Below are positions 5,801 to 6,205 of a stretch of DNA of 6,205 nucleotides, piece by piece. How positions within the stretch are numbered: the stretch's first letter is position 1; every line of letters starts with the position of its first letter. The stretch is taken from contig DUFJ01000061.1 in the NCBI GenBank assembly GCA_013331925.1, forward strand, positions 23,622 to 29,826. The letters run 5' to 3'. The DNA comes from Candidatus Iainarchaeum sp. Lineage in GTDB: Archaea > Iainarchaeota > Iainarchaeia > Iainarchaeales > UBA10191. The notes under the pieces are model-generated. The model worked only from the letters and a program-made list of their open reading frames with translations, searched no databases and was not told the DNA's origin. The position numbers and the translations under genes were made by a program.

Positions 5801-6205
5801 TTCCCTCAGCACTGCTTCCTGGCTTGTTTCAAGCCCTGCCTGCTTTCTTTCTGCCTGTGCTTGGAATTCTGCAACGCTTGAGAATTCATTCTTGCGCAAT
5901 TCAATGCTTGCCTCTAATCCAAGCTCTTGCGTCAGTTCTGTAAGGAATTCGCTGCTTAAGCCTTCATGCTGCCCTTCTTTGATCTCTTTTATTTTTTCCC
6001 AAGTCCCTTTAAGAATTTCCCTGGTATTTTCAGCTCTTTCACTGTTTTCTTTCGCAAGCCTTGCGTCTTTTTCCTGGATTTTTTTGAAAAGCAGGTAAAA
6101 TTCGCTTGCGGTGCTGTTTTCCAGGCCAGTGTAATTTTCAATCACTCTTGAAATTCTTGCAGCTGAAATCCTTCCTAATTCCTGCACCGCGTTCTGCACT
6201 TTTTC
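2885..6205 (-). CDS. Giant coiled-coil surface-type protein with C-terminal membrane anchor (N-terminus beyond edge)
   Basis: I do not recognise a named family. The frame is open to the right edge: the GTG at 6199 is preceded in frame by Glu-Lys codons, so it is probably an internal Val and the N-terminus is missing. At least 1106 residues are visible. Numbering from that Val: residues 1-380 are Glu/Lys/Ala-rich, predicted coiled coil, and hold all four cysteines (173, 219, 248, 286). Residues 385-615 are rich in alternating hydrophobic strands (for example LELQIELIVLENP and IELSIKNGLGIELNNLKVSL), suggesting Ig-like or CARDB-like beta-sandwiches. Residues 660-1050 return to coiled coil. Residues 1058-1080 form a transmembrane helix (FVLPVLPLSLIPLIMLIGMA), followed by a highly charged, basic tail. 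This predicts an extracellular body and a cytoplasmic C-terminus. N-x-S/T sequons occur at 22, 28, 386, 419, 702, 1011, 1015 and 1054, consistent with archaeal glycosylation. Adhesin, stalk or S-layer-associated roles are possible. Confidence 0.88.
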   Translation of the reverse strand, partial: EKVQNAVQELGRISAARISRVIENYTGLENSTASEFYLLFKKIQEKDARLAKENSERAENTREILKGTWEKIKEIKEGQHEGLSSEFLTELTQELGLEASIELRKNEFSSVAEFQAQAERKQAGLETSQEAVLRENPKLGKKTKKLKELEKEAIALKKSLEWLESEVIGKTSEYCSAKAVEIGKKAAELKKEKEFFEKAQFLENRALEAKSPSGKKQLSSCWKMLQAFKSLREEALGQEPKQEKLEIQECMQTVEEAAATMPSIKQGLEMLQRWQELEESEERISIECEKLKEKAIEIAEEKLANAKKEWVQLSSELGILEMLSGTENSFLQKLKKQAKELGENFGESEQARIKGAGISEELEKTVQELREEIKPEMEKGMAKHLMENASIEITGIDGEAVANQEMQARARLEFYSSIEWNNSLELQIELIVLENPVLASSTSSVQAFFDKNSVRLEFQKIEKGKTIIEIEGRAIPASTEEKTENPLTLEERAFFEKKIKIKTVEGIKVQELTVRTKVLPGAENLKAIAEGSIIIPEMQNSEAVFKIPEAKNNQEVVLRFEIPNPLEKTSRLLGEYQEGFGTRQEIELSIKNGLGIELNNLKVSLDMIEGAEQISAMDESYKRKEIEKSPWGEMLLEEKITGFETKKYFLSYLTSQESVNWNEEMLKNEKIGKALTESENQEIAQEAQEIVQELELWKETFSANNSQHKKALYSLFEKTRKLEQKQNTELADEARVQEQIGILEGETAKMLEKIKQSKYSGAGIEKAAQSLQKAASVKESSPEQALKELQNARVMLQKEVETALKAVKEKAKEILELALKDIENAEEQGLDASKEKQELIGMEEKILEEAGNSNLEEAEESLERMEKSVQGIKARVGEKASERVEKFLNNAEKFAEKNKSIGEMLEKISKNFQSANLEEMSKLQYLAPITKEELGKLKFQASSLESASLENSIESIKQAMDSNELSKALKLVAESEKSLEEKMQKQEQLAGKLEEVFGELKQDAGDELERAKNASANQSSNEKITTLLEKSGEEIGKENFLKSIQYSGYAILLAGNQTGFVLPVLPLSLIPLIMLIGMALWVKKNREKEEKERKERVQRIMRKGLN
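2960..3028 (-). other. Transmembrane anchor and stop-transfer segment of the giant protein
   Basis: These codons specify about 23 uncharged, mostly Leu/Ile/Val/Pro/Met residues ending in ALWV, followed at once by KKNREK and a 24-residue tail rich in Lys, Arg and Glu. The three prolines in the first half are unusual for a plain single-pass helix. The positive charge after the segment fixes the C-terminus in the cytoplasm under the positive-inside rule. Confidence 0.85.

Noticed and set aside
4386..6151. Other plus-strand frames opposite the giant gene (4386-4871, 4925-5236, 5019-5465, 5520-6098, 5674-5943, 5966-6151)
   Set aside because: They show the same antisense composition (Phe/Ser/Leu/Pro-rich) and no independent evidence of expression. 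The opposite strand has a clean continuous protein with domain organisation.

Overview
The window looks like archaeal chromosome, most likely from a small-genome lineage of the DPANN type. This is inferred from three things. There is an archaeal XerA-type tyrosine recombinase with a complete catalytic set. AT-rich TATA-like boxes sit about 24-30 nt before several start codons, which fits leaderless or near-leaderless transcripts. The proteins are rich in Lys, Glu and Ala, and include a very long coiled-coil surface-type protein with a C-terminal membrane anchor. No rRNA, tRNA or named housekeeping gene is present to fix the taxon, so the assignment is tentative.

Layout, left to right. Positions 1-482 (minus) hold the N-terminal 160 codons of an unrecognised protein that runs off the left edge. 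It begins four bases after the stop of a xerA-like recombinase gene (487-1410, minus). A 74-residue two-helix membrane protein (1453-1677, minus) lies 42 bases upstream of xerA. A 135-base divergent intergenic region follows, with promoter-like elements for both directions. The only plus-strand gene is a 59-residue treble-clef zinc-finger protein (1813-1992). It converges, with a 6-base gap, on a 288-residue predicted metallopeptidase with an HEKTH motif (1999-2865, minus). That gene follows, after a 19-base gap, a very large gene (2885-6205, minus) that is cut by the right edge. The large gene encodes at least 1106 residues arranged as coiled coil, beta-rich region, coiled coil, transmembrane helix and basic tail.

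The minus-strand genes form two likely transcription units: surface protein plus metallopeptidase, and membrane protein plus xerA plus the partial gene. Each downstream gene may also have its own promoter. The pairing of a membrane-anchored fibrous protein with a putative metallopeptidase is the most suggestive functional association, but a shared role is inference. There is no gene-free stretch longer than 135 bases, and no CRISPR array, insertion sequence or RNA gene was seen.
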